A stretch of 64,000 bases of DNA from CAWCDJ01 sp963796485. Its GTDB lineage: Bacteria; Acidobacteriota; Terriglobia; Bryobacterales; Bryobacteraceae. Where the stretch lies: positions 124,001-188,000 of the forward strand of contig CAWCLV010000001.1 of NCBI GenBank assembly GCA_963796485.1. The letters are read 5' to 3'. Both the position numbers and the translations under genes were made by a program. Shown here piece by piece: positions 40,740 through 49,324 of this stretch. Below the pieces are notes generated by a model, which was given only the letters and a program-made list of their open reading frames with translations, did no database searches and had not been told where the DNA came from. The first letter of the stretch is position 1. The number at the start of each line of letters is the position of its first letter.

Positions 40740-42043
40740 CAGTTCACCCGGTACATTCCAGCGCCGTGCGGCGGAACCGAAAAAATTCGTCCGTCCGCGG
40801 CACTGCCGAGATCCTTCTGCTCCCACAGATCGCGAACCGGGGGCGTTCCGGAAAGGCCCAGGTCTTTCCAATCGACGCGAATCTGCGCCGGCTGCTCGCC
40901 CGTGTTGAACACGCCCAGGAATTTGCCGCCGCCCGGGGCATCCGAAACCCATGCCAGCTGGTTTTCGCGCGCGAATAACTGGTGGGAGTTGGCGCCGTGC
41001 TGATCGGCCGCCAGCACTTCGTCGTTGGCGAGCAGCGAGAGCGTCCAATCGTCGTTGCTGGGCAGATCGCCGCCGAACATCAGGGGGGAGCGCGCGATCG
41101 ACCAGAGCGAAATGAGGGTTCGCTGCTCGTCTTTCGTGAAGCGGGTCCGGCGGTCGTCGCCGCGTTCGGCGCGGATTCCGATGCGGCCGAGCGGCAGCAT
41201 ATCGGCATCCGGCCAGGCGCCGGGCGTCACGTGCAGGCTCCAGCGGTCGAGCAGCGCGAAGGTGCGGCGCAGCGCGGGCCACTGGTCCCAGAAATCGCCG
41301 GAGATCCGCCACAGGTTCGCGTTGGCCGCATACTGATCGGCCTTCGTGACGTCCGCCGGTCCGGGCGAGAGGCTCAGCACGATCGGTCGCCCGCTCTTCA
41401 CGATGGCCCGATGCAGCGCTTCGATCTCATCGATGTGGAACGGCATCGCGGTGTCGTCCGCTTTGATGTAATCCACGCCCCAACCGGCATACATCTTCAC
41501 GATGGAGTCGTAATAATCCTGCGCGCCCGGCCTGGTCATATCCACCCCGTACATGTCCGTGTTCCAGCGGCAGATGGACTGCGGGTTGGCGATATCGGCG
41601 GCATGCACCTTGCTGCCGGCGACCGGCAGGTTCGCCGCGACCGCCCGCCGCGGGATCCCGCGCATGATGTGGATGCCGAACTTCAGCCCGAGTTTGTGAA
41701 GATACGCGGCCAGCGGTTCAAACCCGGCGCCGTTAGCAGCGGAGGGAAAGCGATTGGCGGCCGGGATCAGGCGCCCATACTGGTCCATCGCCAGTTCGGC
41801 ATTCGGACGGTAGCCGTGCGACCTGGCGTTCGGGTCGGACCACTGAATGTCCACCACGATGTACTGCCAGCCGTGTTTCTTGAGCTTCGCCGCCATGTAA
41901 TCGGCGTTGGCTTTGACTTCCGCTTCGGTAACGGTGGTGCCGTAGCAGTCCCAACTGTTCCAACCCATGGGAGGCGTGGGGGCGATTGTGCCGGCGGCCG
42001 GGAGCAGCGTCGCCGCGGCAAGGAGGCAGGCTAAGGGTCTCAT
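40739..42043 (-). CDS. Secreted GH27 alpha-galactosidase
   Basis: The 434-residue protein has a signal peptide (residues 1-18) and the GH27 pattern: PPMGWNSWDCYG (about 24-35), DIQWSD, a nucleophile Asp in DYIKADD (about 187-193) and an acid/base Asp in WRISGDFWDQW (about 246-256). A C-terminal beta domain follows. It should release terminal alpha-galactose (or alpha-N-acetylgalactosamine) from glycans. It is first in a unit with the sulfatase. The MBL-fold gene lies 16 bp upstream on the same strand. Confidence 0.88.
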   Translation of the reverse strand: MRPLACLLAAATLLPAAGTIAPTPPMGWNSWDCYGTTVTEAEVKANADYMAAKLKKHGWQYIVVDIQWSDPNARSHGYRPNAELAMDQYGRLIPAANRFPSAANGAGFEPLAAYLHKLGLKFGIHIMRGIPRRAVAANLPVAGSKVHAADIANPQSICRWNTDMYGVDMTRPGAQDYYDSIVKMYAGWGVDYIKADDTAMPFHIDEIEALHRAIVKSGRPIVLSLSPGPADVTKADQYAANANLWRISGDFWDQWPALRRTFALLDRWSLHVTPGAWPDADMLPLGRIGIRAERGDDRRTRFTKDEQRTLISLWSIARSPLMFGGDLPSNDDWTLSLLANDEVLAADQHGANSHQLFARENQLAWVSDAPGGGKFLGVFNTGEQPAQIRVDWKDLGLSGTPPVRDLWEQKDLGSAADGRIFSVPPHGAGMYRVN

Positions 42044-42059
42044 TGAAATCGGTTACATT

Positions 42060-42917
42060 CTACCACCCGGGGGTCCACTCCCAACCGCCGGAAAGTCGGG
42101 CGGCGATGCGTCCTACGCTGGGAAACGGAAAGTGGAACGCCATCAGGTGCATTTTCTCCGAGGCCGCCCTTTGCAACAGCTCGCAGCGCGTGGACCCGGC
42201 AGTCGCGGGCGTCAGATCGAACCCATTTTCCCAGCGCGGCTCCTCCAGATGCAGAGGGTGTGCCGCGGCGTCCGCGATATTCAGCAGCCGCTCCCCTTCC
42301 GATTCGATGAGGATGGCGAGGTGGCCCGGCGTGTGGCCGGGGGCGGGGAGCACGTGTACGCCCGGAACGATCTCCGTCTCTTTTTCCACCGGTTCCAGCT
42401 GGTGGCGGATCGCCTCCAGGCACCCGCGCGCCGCATTGCGCATCTCGGACTTGACGTGCTCAGGCAATGGCAGCGCGGAAACATCGGCGCGCCCCGCCAT
42501 CCAGAATTCCCATTCGGATTCGGCGAGCACGTGCCGGGCATTGCGGAATAATGGACGCCCGCGAGTGTTGACCACTCCGCCGATATGGTCGGAGTGTGCG
42601 TGCGACAGGATCACCGTATCGACATCCCGGGGCCGGATGCCCTCCATTTCGAGCCGCGCCTGGATTGCGCCGGTGGTGCCGATGGCCGTTCCCGCCCCGG
42701 TATCCACCAGAACCACGTGCCGGCCGGTTTCGATCAGGAGACAGGTCAGCGGGCTCAGAATGGATTCCCTGGGGAGGCGATGGCTCTCCAGCGCCCGGCC
42801 GAGCTGCTCCGCGTCGGCGTTCGGAAAGAACCACCGCGTCGGGTAGGAGAAGTAGCCATCGCTCAACACTGTGCAGCGGATGGCCCCAACCGGAAAGCGG
42901 TGGGAGCCCGCGGGCAT
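42060..42917 (-). CDS. MBL-fold metallo-hydrolase
   Basis: The 285-residue protein has the metallo-beta-lactamase fold motifs: HAHSDHIGG (about residues 105-113), GHTPGHLAI (His, about 193-201), NIADAAAHP (Asp, about 212) and a late FHFPFP His. It binds two metal ions and hydrolyses some ester, lactone or thioester; the substrate is unknown. No signal peptide. It may be co-transcribed with the GH27 and sulfatase genes. Confidence 0.8.
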   Translation of the reverse strand: MPAGSHRFPVGAIRCTVLSDGYFSYPTRWFFPNADAEQLGRALESHRLPRESILSPLTCLLIETGRHVVLVDTGAGTAIGTTGAIQARLEMEGIRPRDVDTVILSHAHSDHIGGVVNTRGRPLFRNARHVLAESEWEFWMAGRADVSALPLPEHVKSEMRNAARGCLEAIRHQLEPVEKETEIVPGVHVLPAPGHTPGHLAILIESEGERLLNIADAAAHPLHLEEPRWENGFDLTPATAGSTRCELLQRAASEKMHLMAFHFPFPSVGRIAARLSGGWEWTPGW

Positions 42918-43188
42918 ACTATTCGGGTTTAGCGGAAGCCGAGCGAAATGTCAAAACAATTTGAGAGGGACTCCGGAGGGGAAGGGGGCGCTCCCAAGGA
43001 GCGGGTGAGGCGTCGGAGTGGAGATAGGGAGGTCTGATTTGGAGGAATTCGGGGCCGAATTCCCTCTCGGACACACGTTAGTCCCATAGTTCCGCCGCCC
43101 GCCGTCTTGCCCCGATCAAGCCGAACATAATAAACGATAAATAAATCTCAAAATCGCGTTACGGCAATCGGCCGCAGCGAAATTTGCT
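42918..43188. other. Intergenic region with a strong hairpin
   Basis: This 271-bp gap holds no convincing gene. A near-perfect 20-nt inverted repeat (GGAATTCGG at 43044-43052, CCGAATTCC at 43055-43063) could be a hairpin terminating the minus-strand gene that ends at 43189, though there is no T-run. The sequence at 43125-43160 is AT-rich. A 29-codon frame from 42948 was judged unlikely. Confidence 0.4.
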
Positions 43189-45582
43189 TCAATAAGCGAC
43201 CGAGGTCTCCCGTCCCTCTTTCTCGCTTCGCAGCCAAACGTAGATCGGGGCATGCGGAGCGGGCGAGGGCCACGGCACCGCCACTTTCAGCGTCTGCTCG
43301 GCGGGTTTGCCCGGCACCGGCGTGGGGATCGAGTCCACGGGCACTCCGTTGTGCGGGTCCCATCCGACCTTCTCCACAATGTCCAGGTCGCGCCCCGTGA
43401 GCACGCCTGCGTAGTCCGCGTTCCCGACCTTCTCGTCGGTGAGGGTGAAGCCGTCCACTCGCGGGAGGCGGACGACACGGCCCAAAGGGCGCGGGTCCGA
43501 TCGGCCCAGCTCGGCCACGTCCACCGAGGCGGTCAGTTCGCAACCGGGGTAGCCGATCCGGCCGGGATCCACCGAGAAGAACACGATTCCGGAGTCGGAG
43601 CCCGAGGGCGAAAGCTTGATGGGCGATCGCGCCTGCCCGGAGGCGCAGCCCAATTCCACCAGCGGAGCCGCTCCGGAGGGAGGCAGGTTCTCCACCCTGA
43701 GAGATAACCCTACGGTTGCCCCGGAGGGCAGCTCCTGGTCGCGAAGCTTGATCCCGAGGTCGGCGGGTATCGCCGCCCGCACGGCCGCAATCTTCGGCCG
43801 CGGAGGGATGATCTCGATGGCATCGGGAACCTCGATCGGTGCTTCGTGATCCTTCACGCGCAGCCGGACCGGGTAGCGGCGTCCTTCCGCGGCGTCCGCT
43901 TTGAGCTTGATCGCGCCCTGCCAGCATCTGCCATCCGCTTTGCCTGAAATCTCGCCCGCCGTGGTTTCGACCCCCACGATGCGGTCCGCGCCGGCGCCCT
44001 CCAGTTCGAGCGGGCGGCTCGGTTCGCCCAAGTTGATCCGGACCGGCAGGCCCGTGAGCTTCGGATTCGGGGGAAGCACGGTGTAGGGGAACTCGTGCGT
44101 CACGCCATCGGATTGCGTGAGGAGCAGACGGTAGATGCCGGCCGAGGCTGTATCGACGTCGATGCGGATGCTCTCCTGCTCGCCGGAGCGTTTCCCGCGC
44201 GCCAGTTTGAATTCGGTTTTCGGCGGATCGGGCGTGCGCGCTTCCCCCTTTTCCACGGCCACCTTCTCGACGAATTCGAAATCGGTGCCGGTCAGTTCCA
44301 GCGGAACCTTCCCGCTGCCCTCGATGAGCCGGTCGTGAACGCCCTCCGCCAGGCGCACCTTGCTGAAATCGCCGTACCGGTGCAGGTGAACGGTCCCCGC
44401 CACCGCGAGATTGTTCCAGTCCCACAGGGCCTTGAGCTGGTAATCTCCGGGCGGGAGTTTGGACTTGGAAAGGTCGAGTTCGATGCTGTCGGGGGCGCTC
44501 GAGACGGTCACCGGAACCGCCGCCCCGGGGCCGCCGGCTGCGGGCGCCAGTTGCCATTCGCGAGCCAGCTCCAGTTGCTTCACCTTGCCGGGATCTTTGG
44601 CCTTCAGCTTCACCGGCGATTTCGAGCCGAGCGGCAGGTGGGCCTCGCCGTCTATAGTAACCGCGGGCATATCCTCGCCGGGCACGCGATAGGCCCAGAG
44701 ATAGGCGATCCGTACCCTCGTTTTGGGGGCCCCGGCTGTCTTCGTGCAGAGTGCCATCTCGCCCTGTCCGGCCGACGATTGCGCGAATGCCGATCGAAAC
44801 TCGGCGCCGGGGAAGATCACGGTTTTGAGGTTCTGGAACAGCGCGGCTCCGCCTGCGGCGAGGCCCACCGAATTTCCAAAGAACAAGCCTGCCACCGACG
44901 CCGCCAGTCCCACGGAAGACTGCATCTGCGCGGACCGGGTGGCCAGCGGGTCGTAATTATTGGCGGAGGGAAGCACCGCTTTCAGAAGGACCACGGCCTG
45001 CTGATCTGTCGAAGCTTTCGGGTCGAGCTTGCTGAGATCCACCCCGTACTGGGAAGAGACCCCCTTGAGCGCCGCATCCATGCCGCCGCCCGAGTTTTCG
45101 GAATTGGCGAGCTGCTGCACCAGCGCTTCCACTTCGGACGTCTGTTGGGCGTAGTTGGCGAGCTGCGCGAGCAGGTCGTGATTGCGGGTGACCAGCTCCT
45201 TTACTTTGCCTTCGCTGAGGCCGTGCGGACCGTAGATCAGAGCCACAACGGCAGGGCTCTTGGGGAGCATCCATTCGGCGTGCTGGTCCGCCTTTTCCGG
45301 GGGGAGAACGGTGAGCTCTCCGTCGCCTTCCGGCAAAAGCACGGCGGAGATCTCGGCATCGCCGGCCGTCTGGGTGGAGAGGTGGACGGGCTCCCAAATC
45401 AGGTGAGCGCCAACCGGCACCTTGGCCACCTCCTTGATAGGCAGGGCCACCCCCTTGTCCGTGGGGCGAACCCAAAGGCGGAACGTTCCCAAAGGTACAC
45501 TGCTGGCGCATCCCGCCGGTACAGCCGGGAACGCTGGAGCCAGAGCTACGCCCAGAAGCAGCCAAAAGCGAGTCACATTCAT
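43189..45582 (-). CDS. Large secreted protein of unknown function
   Basis: The 797-residue protein has a signal peptide (residues 1-25). A helical region (about 105-260) includes a very hydrophobic Gly/Ala stretch (LAASVAGLFFGNSVGLAAGG). A series of beta-sandwich-like segments follows (about 290-790; for example DYQLKALWDWNNLAVAGTVH and GIYRLLLTQSDGVTHEFPYT). I do not recognise the family. No enzymatic motif is visible, so it may be a structural or binding protein of the cell surface. The start at 45582 is chosen because the signal peptide begins there; the frame upstream to 45729 is not protein-like. Confidence 0.6.
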   Translation of the reverse strand: MNVTRFWLLLGVALAPAFPAVPAGCASSVPLGTFRLWVRPTDKGVALPIKEVAKVPVGAHLIWEPVHLSTQTAGDAEISAVLLPEGDGELTVLPPEKADQHAEWMLPKSPAVVALIYGPHGLSEGKVKELVTRNHDLLAQLANYAQQTSEVEALVQQLANSENSGGGMDAALKGVSSQYGVDLSKLDPKASTDQQAVVLLKAVLPSANNYDPLATRSAQMQSSVGLAASVAGLFFGNSVGLAAGGAALFQNLKTVIFPGAEFRSAFAQSSAGQGEMALCTKTAGAPKTRVRIAYLWAYRVPGEDMPAVTIDGEAHLPLGSKSPVKLKAKDPGKVKQLELAREWQLAPAAGGPGAAVPVTVSSAPDSIELDLSKSKLPPGDYQLKALWDWNNLAVAGTVHLHRYGDFSKVRLAEGVHDRLIEGSGKVPLELTGTDFEFVEKVAVEKGEARTPDPPKTEFKLARGKRSGEQESIRIDVDTASAGIYRLLLTQSDGVTHEFPYTVLPPNPKLTGLPVRINLGEPSRPLELEGAGADRIVGVETTAGEISGKADGRCWQGAIKLKADAAEGRRYPVRLRVKDHEAPIEVPDAIEIIPPRPKIAAVRAAIPADLGIKLRDQELPSGATVGLSLRVENLPPSGAAPLVELGCASGQARSPIKLSPSGSDSGIVFFSVDPGRIGYPGCELTASVDVAELGRSDPRPLGRVVRLPRVDGFTLTDEKVGNADYAGVLTGRDLDIVEKVGWDPHNGVPVDSIPTPVPGKPAEQTLKVAVPWPSPAPHAPIYVWLRSEKEGRETSVAY

Positions 45583-45717
45583 AAGATGTTGCAAACGCTC
45601 GAAAAGACGAGGAGCCGAAAATTGTGATCCGAACCCTCCTATACAACCTATACCGTACGTTGTCCCCTGTTTTACATCCTGTCGGGATAGGATCGTCCGC
45701 GAAGCGAGCCTTGGTGT

Positions 45718-45857
45718 GGCGGCATTCACGGTGCTCCGGCTGCCCCCCTTCCGCCCGGTGCCGCGTTCACGGGAGCTCTGGCTGCCCCCCTTCCGCCCGG
45801 TGCCGCATTCACGGCTACTCTGGCTGCCCTCCGCCCGGTGCCGCGTTCACGGGAGCA
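45718..45857 (+). repeat. Tandem repeat, about 41-bp unit, 3.5 copies
   Basis: The region repeats a unit that contains GCGTTCACGGGAG, CTCTGGCTGCC and TTCCGCCCGGTGCC. Units begin at about 45718, 45760, 45802 and 45840 (the last partial) and differ by a few bases and a small deletion. It lies in a 361-bp gap between two minus-strand genes; nothing else is seen in that gap. Confidence 0.7.
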
Positions 45858-45943
45858 GGAGGATCACCTTGCCTGCAGTCCCAAACACTGATCGTGATCG
45901 CCGGTCCACGGGGTGCGCCGTTCGGCATGACGGTCACGCCGGG

Positions 45944-46771
45944 TCAATGTGCAAGGTTAAGCCGCGCGCTTAGCGCGTCTTTCGGCTGGTAATCGGAGTA
46001 GGTCTCGTCATCCAGCGAATTCTTCTGCCACCAAAGGATCGACGAATTCACCGTCATCCGGAAATGGCTCGGCAGCCAGAGATCGTGGTTGACGGGAGCC
46101 TGCTCCAGTTCGAAGCGCGTTCCGGGCTGCACCTTGGCGATAAAGAAGCCGAATGTAACCGGTTGGAACACGTCGGCTTCGACCTTCACCCACTGGTGGT
46201 CCTTTTTATCGATCCAGAGACGGCCTCGCATACCCGTGAGCACACGCGTTTCAAGCGTCGGCGGCTGCCACCCGGGCTTGGGCGAAGCATCCAGAATGTA
46301 GACGTCGTGGCCGTTGAGGGTATCTTGTCCGACCATTTTGAAAACGAAGGCGTCCGCCATGTCGCGCATCAGGGCGTGATCCTGCCGGCGCTCCTTCGTG
46401 TATTGAGCGACGCGCCGGTCGCGCGCCGCCGCGGATTCGGCTCGCCGCTTCTGCACCTCGCGCATGAGCTTTCGCTCTTCCTGGGCCTGCCGGGCCGGCG
46501 GGAGCGGTTTTCCGTTGAGGCCGGTCAGCTCGTAGTAGGGCGACCCGTCGATCATCCAGACCCGCTGCGTTTTTCGCGCCTTGGGCCCGCCGTCGGAGGT
46601 TACGTCGCGCTCGCGGAAAGCGAACTCGGGAGCGCTTTGCCAGTCGCGGTCCATGGCTGCGACCGAGGTTCGAACCAAATCCTGTACAAAATTGGACTCA
46701 TCCGGAACAGGACGGGCCACCGCCAACCCGCCTGCCAGCATGAGTATAGGGATACCCCAGTAATTCTTCAC
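45944..46771 (-). CDS. Secreted protein of unknown function, LolA-like beta fold possible
   Basis: The 275-residue protein has a signal peptide (residues 1-19). A conserved-looking FAFRERDVTSDGGPKARKTQ segment follows, then a charged helical stretch (about 95-135; EERKLMREVQKRRAESAAARD) and a C-terminal region with YILDASPKPGW and GRLWIDKKDHQWVKVEADVF. The last reads like outer-membrane lipoprotein-sorting folds. The role is unknown; similar proteins are frequent in acidobacteria. Confidence 0.6.
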   Translation of the reverse strand: MKNYWGIPILMLAGGLAVARPVPDESNFVQDLVRTSVAAMDRDWQSAPEFAFRERDVTSDGGPKARKTQRVWMIDGSPYYELTGLNGKPLPPARQAQEERKLMREVQKRRAESAAARDRRVAQYTKERRQDHALMRDMADAFVFKMVGQDTLNGHDVYILDASPKPGWQPPTLETRVLTGMRGRLWIDKKDHQWVKVEADVFQPVTFGFFIAKVQPGTRFELEQAPVNHDLWLPSHFRMTVNSSILWWQKNSLDDETYSDYQPKDALSARLNLAH

Positions 46772-46863
46772 TATTCTAATCGTCTGCAGACTCGGGGTGA
46801 AATGTCCATCCCCGTTTCACGGTATAGATCGAACCCTCGCGCGCCGGTGGAACTGCCGGCGGT

Positions 46864-48456
46864 CTAAGACAGCGCTATGGATACGCGTTGTACGCCCGCG
46901 TTCCCCTCGCCGGACGCGGCAGCGGTCCAGGACCGGGATGCGGTGTCCTTCGGGTGCCTCGTTTGCGAATGGAAGCCGGATAGCGAGTTCATCACTCGGG
47001 CGGCCCACGTGTAAATGTTGTTTTCCCGCACGGCCGCGCGCTGGCGGCGCATCCGGGTGGCGCGCTCCTGCGGGGCCATTTCCAGCGCCTGGCGGATCGC
47101 GTCCGCCATCTGGTCCGGCGAGAACGGGTTCACCAGCAACGCGGACGTGAGTTCGCGCGCCGCCCCCGTGAAACTGCTCAGGATCAGGACGCCGTCTTCA
47201 TCGGTGCGGCTGGCCACGAACTCCTTCGCGACCAGGTTCATGCCGTCGTGCAGCGAACTCACCAGGCAGAATTTCGCCATGCGGTGCAGGGCCATGAGCT
47301 CCGGCTGCGGCAGGTGCCGGTTGCAGTAATAGATCGGCGACCATCCGCGCATGCGCCATCTGTCGTTGATGCTGTGGACCAGCGACTCCACTTCCGCGCC
47401 GAGACGGCGATACTGGTCGATCGCGGTGCGGCTCGGAACGCCCACCTGCAGGAAGCAGAAGCGCCCGCAATATTCCGGGTTGGCTTCGAGGAACCGGTCC
47501 ACTGCGAGCAATCTCTGTGGAATGCCCTTGGTGTAGTCCAGACGGTCTATGCCGATGCCGAGAATTTCCGGACGCCACCCCAGTTCGGCGATCCAGTCCT
47601 CCATGTGGCGATCCACCGCCGGGCTGACGGCTTCGCGCGTGTGCCGCTCGAAATCGATACTGATCGGGAACGCCTGCACCTCCGTTGCGTGGTTCTGGCG
47701 CACGATGCGGAAATGCTCCTTATCGACCTTCGCCTCGATTCCCCCGTCAACCGTCGCCAGAAAATTGGCACCGTGATAGCGCAAGTGGAACCCCAGCAGA
47801 TCGTTCCCCAGCAGGCCGTGAAGAAGTTCCTCTTTCCACGGGAAAGCGCGAAAATTCTCCGGGTTGGGCCACGGGATGTGCCAGAACTGGGCGACGATCA
47901 GGTTCGGATTTTGTTCCTTCAGCATCCGCGGCAGTAACGCGAGGTGATAATCCTGAATGAATATGAAAGCCGGCTCTCCGGCGGCTTCCTCGAGCACCGC
48001 ATCCGCGAACAACTGGTTCGCCAAACGGTAGCTTTCCCAGTCTTTCCGCCGGAAGACGGGCTGATGAAAGGCCGCATGGCAGAGAGGCCAGAGCCCTTCG
48101 TTTGCCAGTCCGTAGTAGTACTCGTTTTCGAGGCGGCTATCGAGCCAGACGCGGCGCAGCGTGTACGATGGATCATCCGGCGGAACAGCAACGTGGTCGT
48201 GCGCATCCACAGCGGCCCGGTCCGCGTCGCCGCTTCCGTGTGCCACCCAGGTGCCGCCGGTTGCGCGGAGAATCGGGTCGAGGGCGACGGTCAGGCCGCT
48301 GGCGGGCTGGATGCATTGCGTTTCGCCGTTTTTGCTTCTGTGAATATACGGCTCGCGGTTGGAGACTGCGATGAATCGCATGCCGCGAAGCCGGCCCTTG
48401 ATCAGATCGTGCAACGCTTCCCCGGTCCAGTTCGTCTGTTCCGTTGTCAGGTCCAT
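46864..48456 (-). CDS. otsA: Trehalose-6-phosphate synthase (GT20)
   Basis: The 530-residue GT-B enzyme joins UDP- (or other NDP-) glucose and glucose-6-phosphate to trehalose-6-phosphate. GT20 blocks are present: SNREPY near the N-terminus, FIQDYHLALLPRML (about 164-177), HIPWPNPENF (sugar-phosphate site), GIDRLDYTKGIPQR (about 302-315), LHDGMNLVAKEFVA (about 403-416) and LSSFTGAARELTSALLVNPF. No phosphatase domain is fused and no otsB gene is adjacent. The tail after residue 490 is Ser/Thr/Arg-rich. It starts at the ATG at 48456 with GGGG a few bases upstream. Confidence 0.88.
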   Translation of the reverse strand: MDLTTEQTNWTGEALHDLIKGRLRGMRFIAVSNREPYIHRSKNGETQCIQPASGLTVALDPILRATGGTWVAHGSGDADRAAVDAHDHVAVPPDDPSYTLRRVWLDSRLENEYYYGLANEGLWPLCHAAFHQPVFRRKDWESYRLANQLFADAVLEEAAGEPAFIFIQDYHLALLPRMLKEQNPNLIVAQFWHIPWPNPENFRAFPWKEELLHGLLGNDLLGFHLRYHGANFLATVDGGIEAKVDKEHFRIVRQNHATEVQAFPISIDFERHTREAVSPAVDRHMEDWIAELGWRPEILGIGIDRLDYTKGIPQRLLAVDRFLEANPEYCGRFCFLQVGVPSRTAIDQYRRLGAEVESLVHSINDRWRMRGWSPIYYCNRHLPQPELMALHRMAKFCLVSSLHDGMNLVAKEFVASRTDEDGVLILSSFTGAARELTSALLVNPFSPDQMADAIRQALEMAPQERATRMRRQRAAVRENNIYTWAARVMNSLSGFHSQTRHPKDTASRSWTAAASGEGNAGVQRVSIALS

Positions 48457-48645
48457 GTTCCCCTTTCTTAGTTCGCTGGGATAAGCAATCGGTCGCCCAC
48501 TTACCCGGGCAATTCTAAGTTGTTGTTGAAGGTGTGGTTTTGACTCACCCTATACCTATTTTCCCTTCCGCGCGTCGAGTATCGCCATCCCGAAAACAGG
48601 CGAGGCGGAGCGTAAAAAAGGTGTGGACCGGGTGAATGCTACACG

Positions 48646-48661
48646 CGTGCGTTTTCGCACG
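48646..48661 (-). terminator. Hairpin downstream of the response regulator
   Basis: CGTGCG-TTTT-CGCACG forms a perfect 6-bp stem 16 bp after the response regulator stop, in the 220-bp gap before otsA. There is no U-tract, so termination is uncertain. Confidence 0.35.
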
Positions 48662-48676
48662 TTGCGCAGCGGGGGC

Positions 48677-49324
48677 TCAGGAAATGATCTTTTTACGAAC
48701 CGCGTAGAGAACGATTTCCGCCGTGTTGTGCAGGTTCAGCTTTTGCATCAGGTGCGTGCGGTGGGTGTCGATCGTATAGATACTCACATTCAGAATGCCG
48801 GCGACTTCCTTATTCGACTTACCTTCCGCGAGCAGTTGAAGGACTTCCTTCTCGCGGTCCGTCAGCACGTCATAGGAATCCTGTAGATTGCGCTGCTGGA
48901 GAAAGCGCATATAATCCTCCAGCATGGTCTTGGCGATCTCCGGGCTGAAGAACGGCGTTCCCCGGCCAACCGCCTGGATGGCGCGCACCAGGTCCGTATC
49001 CGCGGAGTCTTTGAGCAGATATCCCTTCGCTCCGGCATTCAGCGCCGAAAGCAGGTAGTCTTCATCGGAATGCATGCTCAGGATGACCACCCCCAGGGCC
49101 GGGTTGTGCTTGACCATCTGTGCGGTGGCTTCGATCCCGTTCAGCATCGGCATGGCGATATCCACCACCACCACGTCAGGGTTGAGCTCCTGGCTCAGCT
49201 TCACGGCTTCGCGCCCGTCCGCGGCTTCTCCCACCACTTCCATGCCGGGCTGCCGCTCGATGATGAAGCGCAGGCCCTTGCGAACCACGCCGTGGTCGTC
49301 GGCGAGCAGGATTCGCAAGCTCAT
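48677..49324 (-). CDS. NarL/FixJ-type response regulator
   Basis: The 215-residue protein has a receiver domain (residues 1-120; acidic DD at 9-10, phospho-Asp in VVVDIAMPMLNG at about 54, Lys in YLLKDS) and a C-terminal LuxR-type helix-turn-helix (about 150-210; LTDREKEVLQLLAEGKSNKE then YTIDTHRTHLMQKLNL). It starts at an ATG that overlaps the histidine kinase stop by 4 nt, so kinase and regulator are partners. Targets are unknown. Confidence 0.9.
   Translation of the reverse strand: MSLRILLADDHGVVRKGLRFIIERQPGMEVVGEAADGREAVKLSQELNPDVVVVDIAMPMLNGIEATAQMVKHNPALGVVILSMHSDEDYLLSALNAGAKGYLLKDSADTDLVRAIQAVGRGTPFFSPEIAKTMLEDYMRFLQQRNLQDSYDVLTDREKEVLQLLAEGKSNKEVAGILNVSIYTIDTHRTHLMQKLNLHNTAEIVLYAVRKKIIS

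Noticed and set aside
42948..43037. 29-codon frame starting MSKQFERDSGGEGG
   Set aside because: Too short, Gly/Arg-rich, and no ribosome-binding site or promoter.
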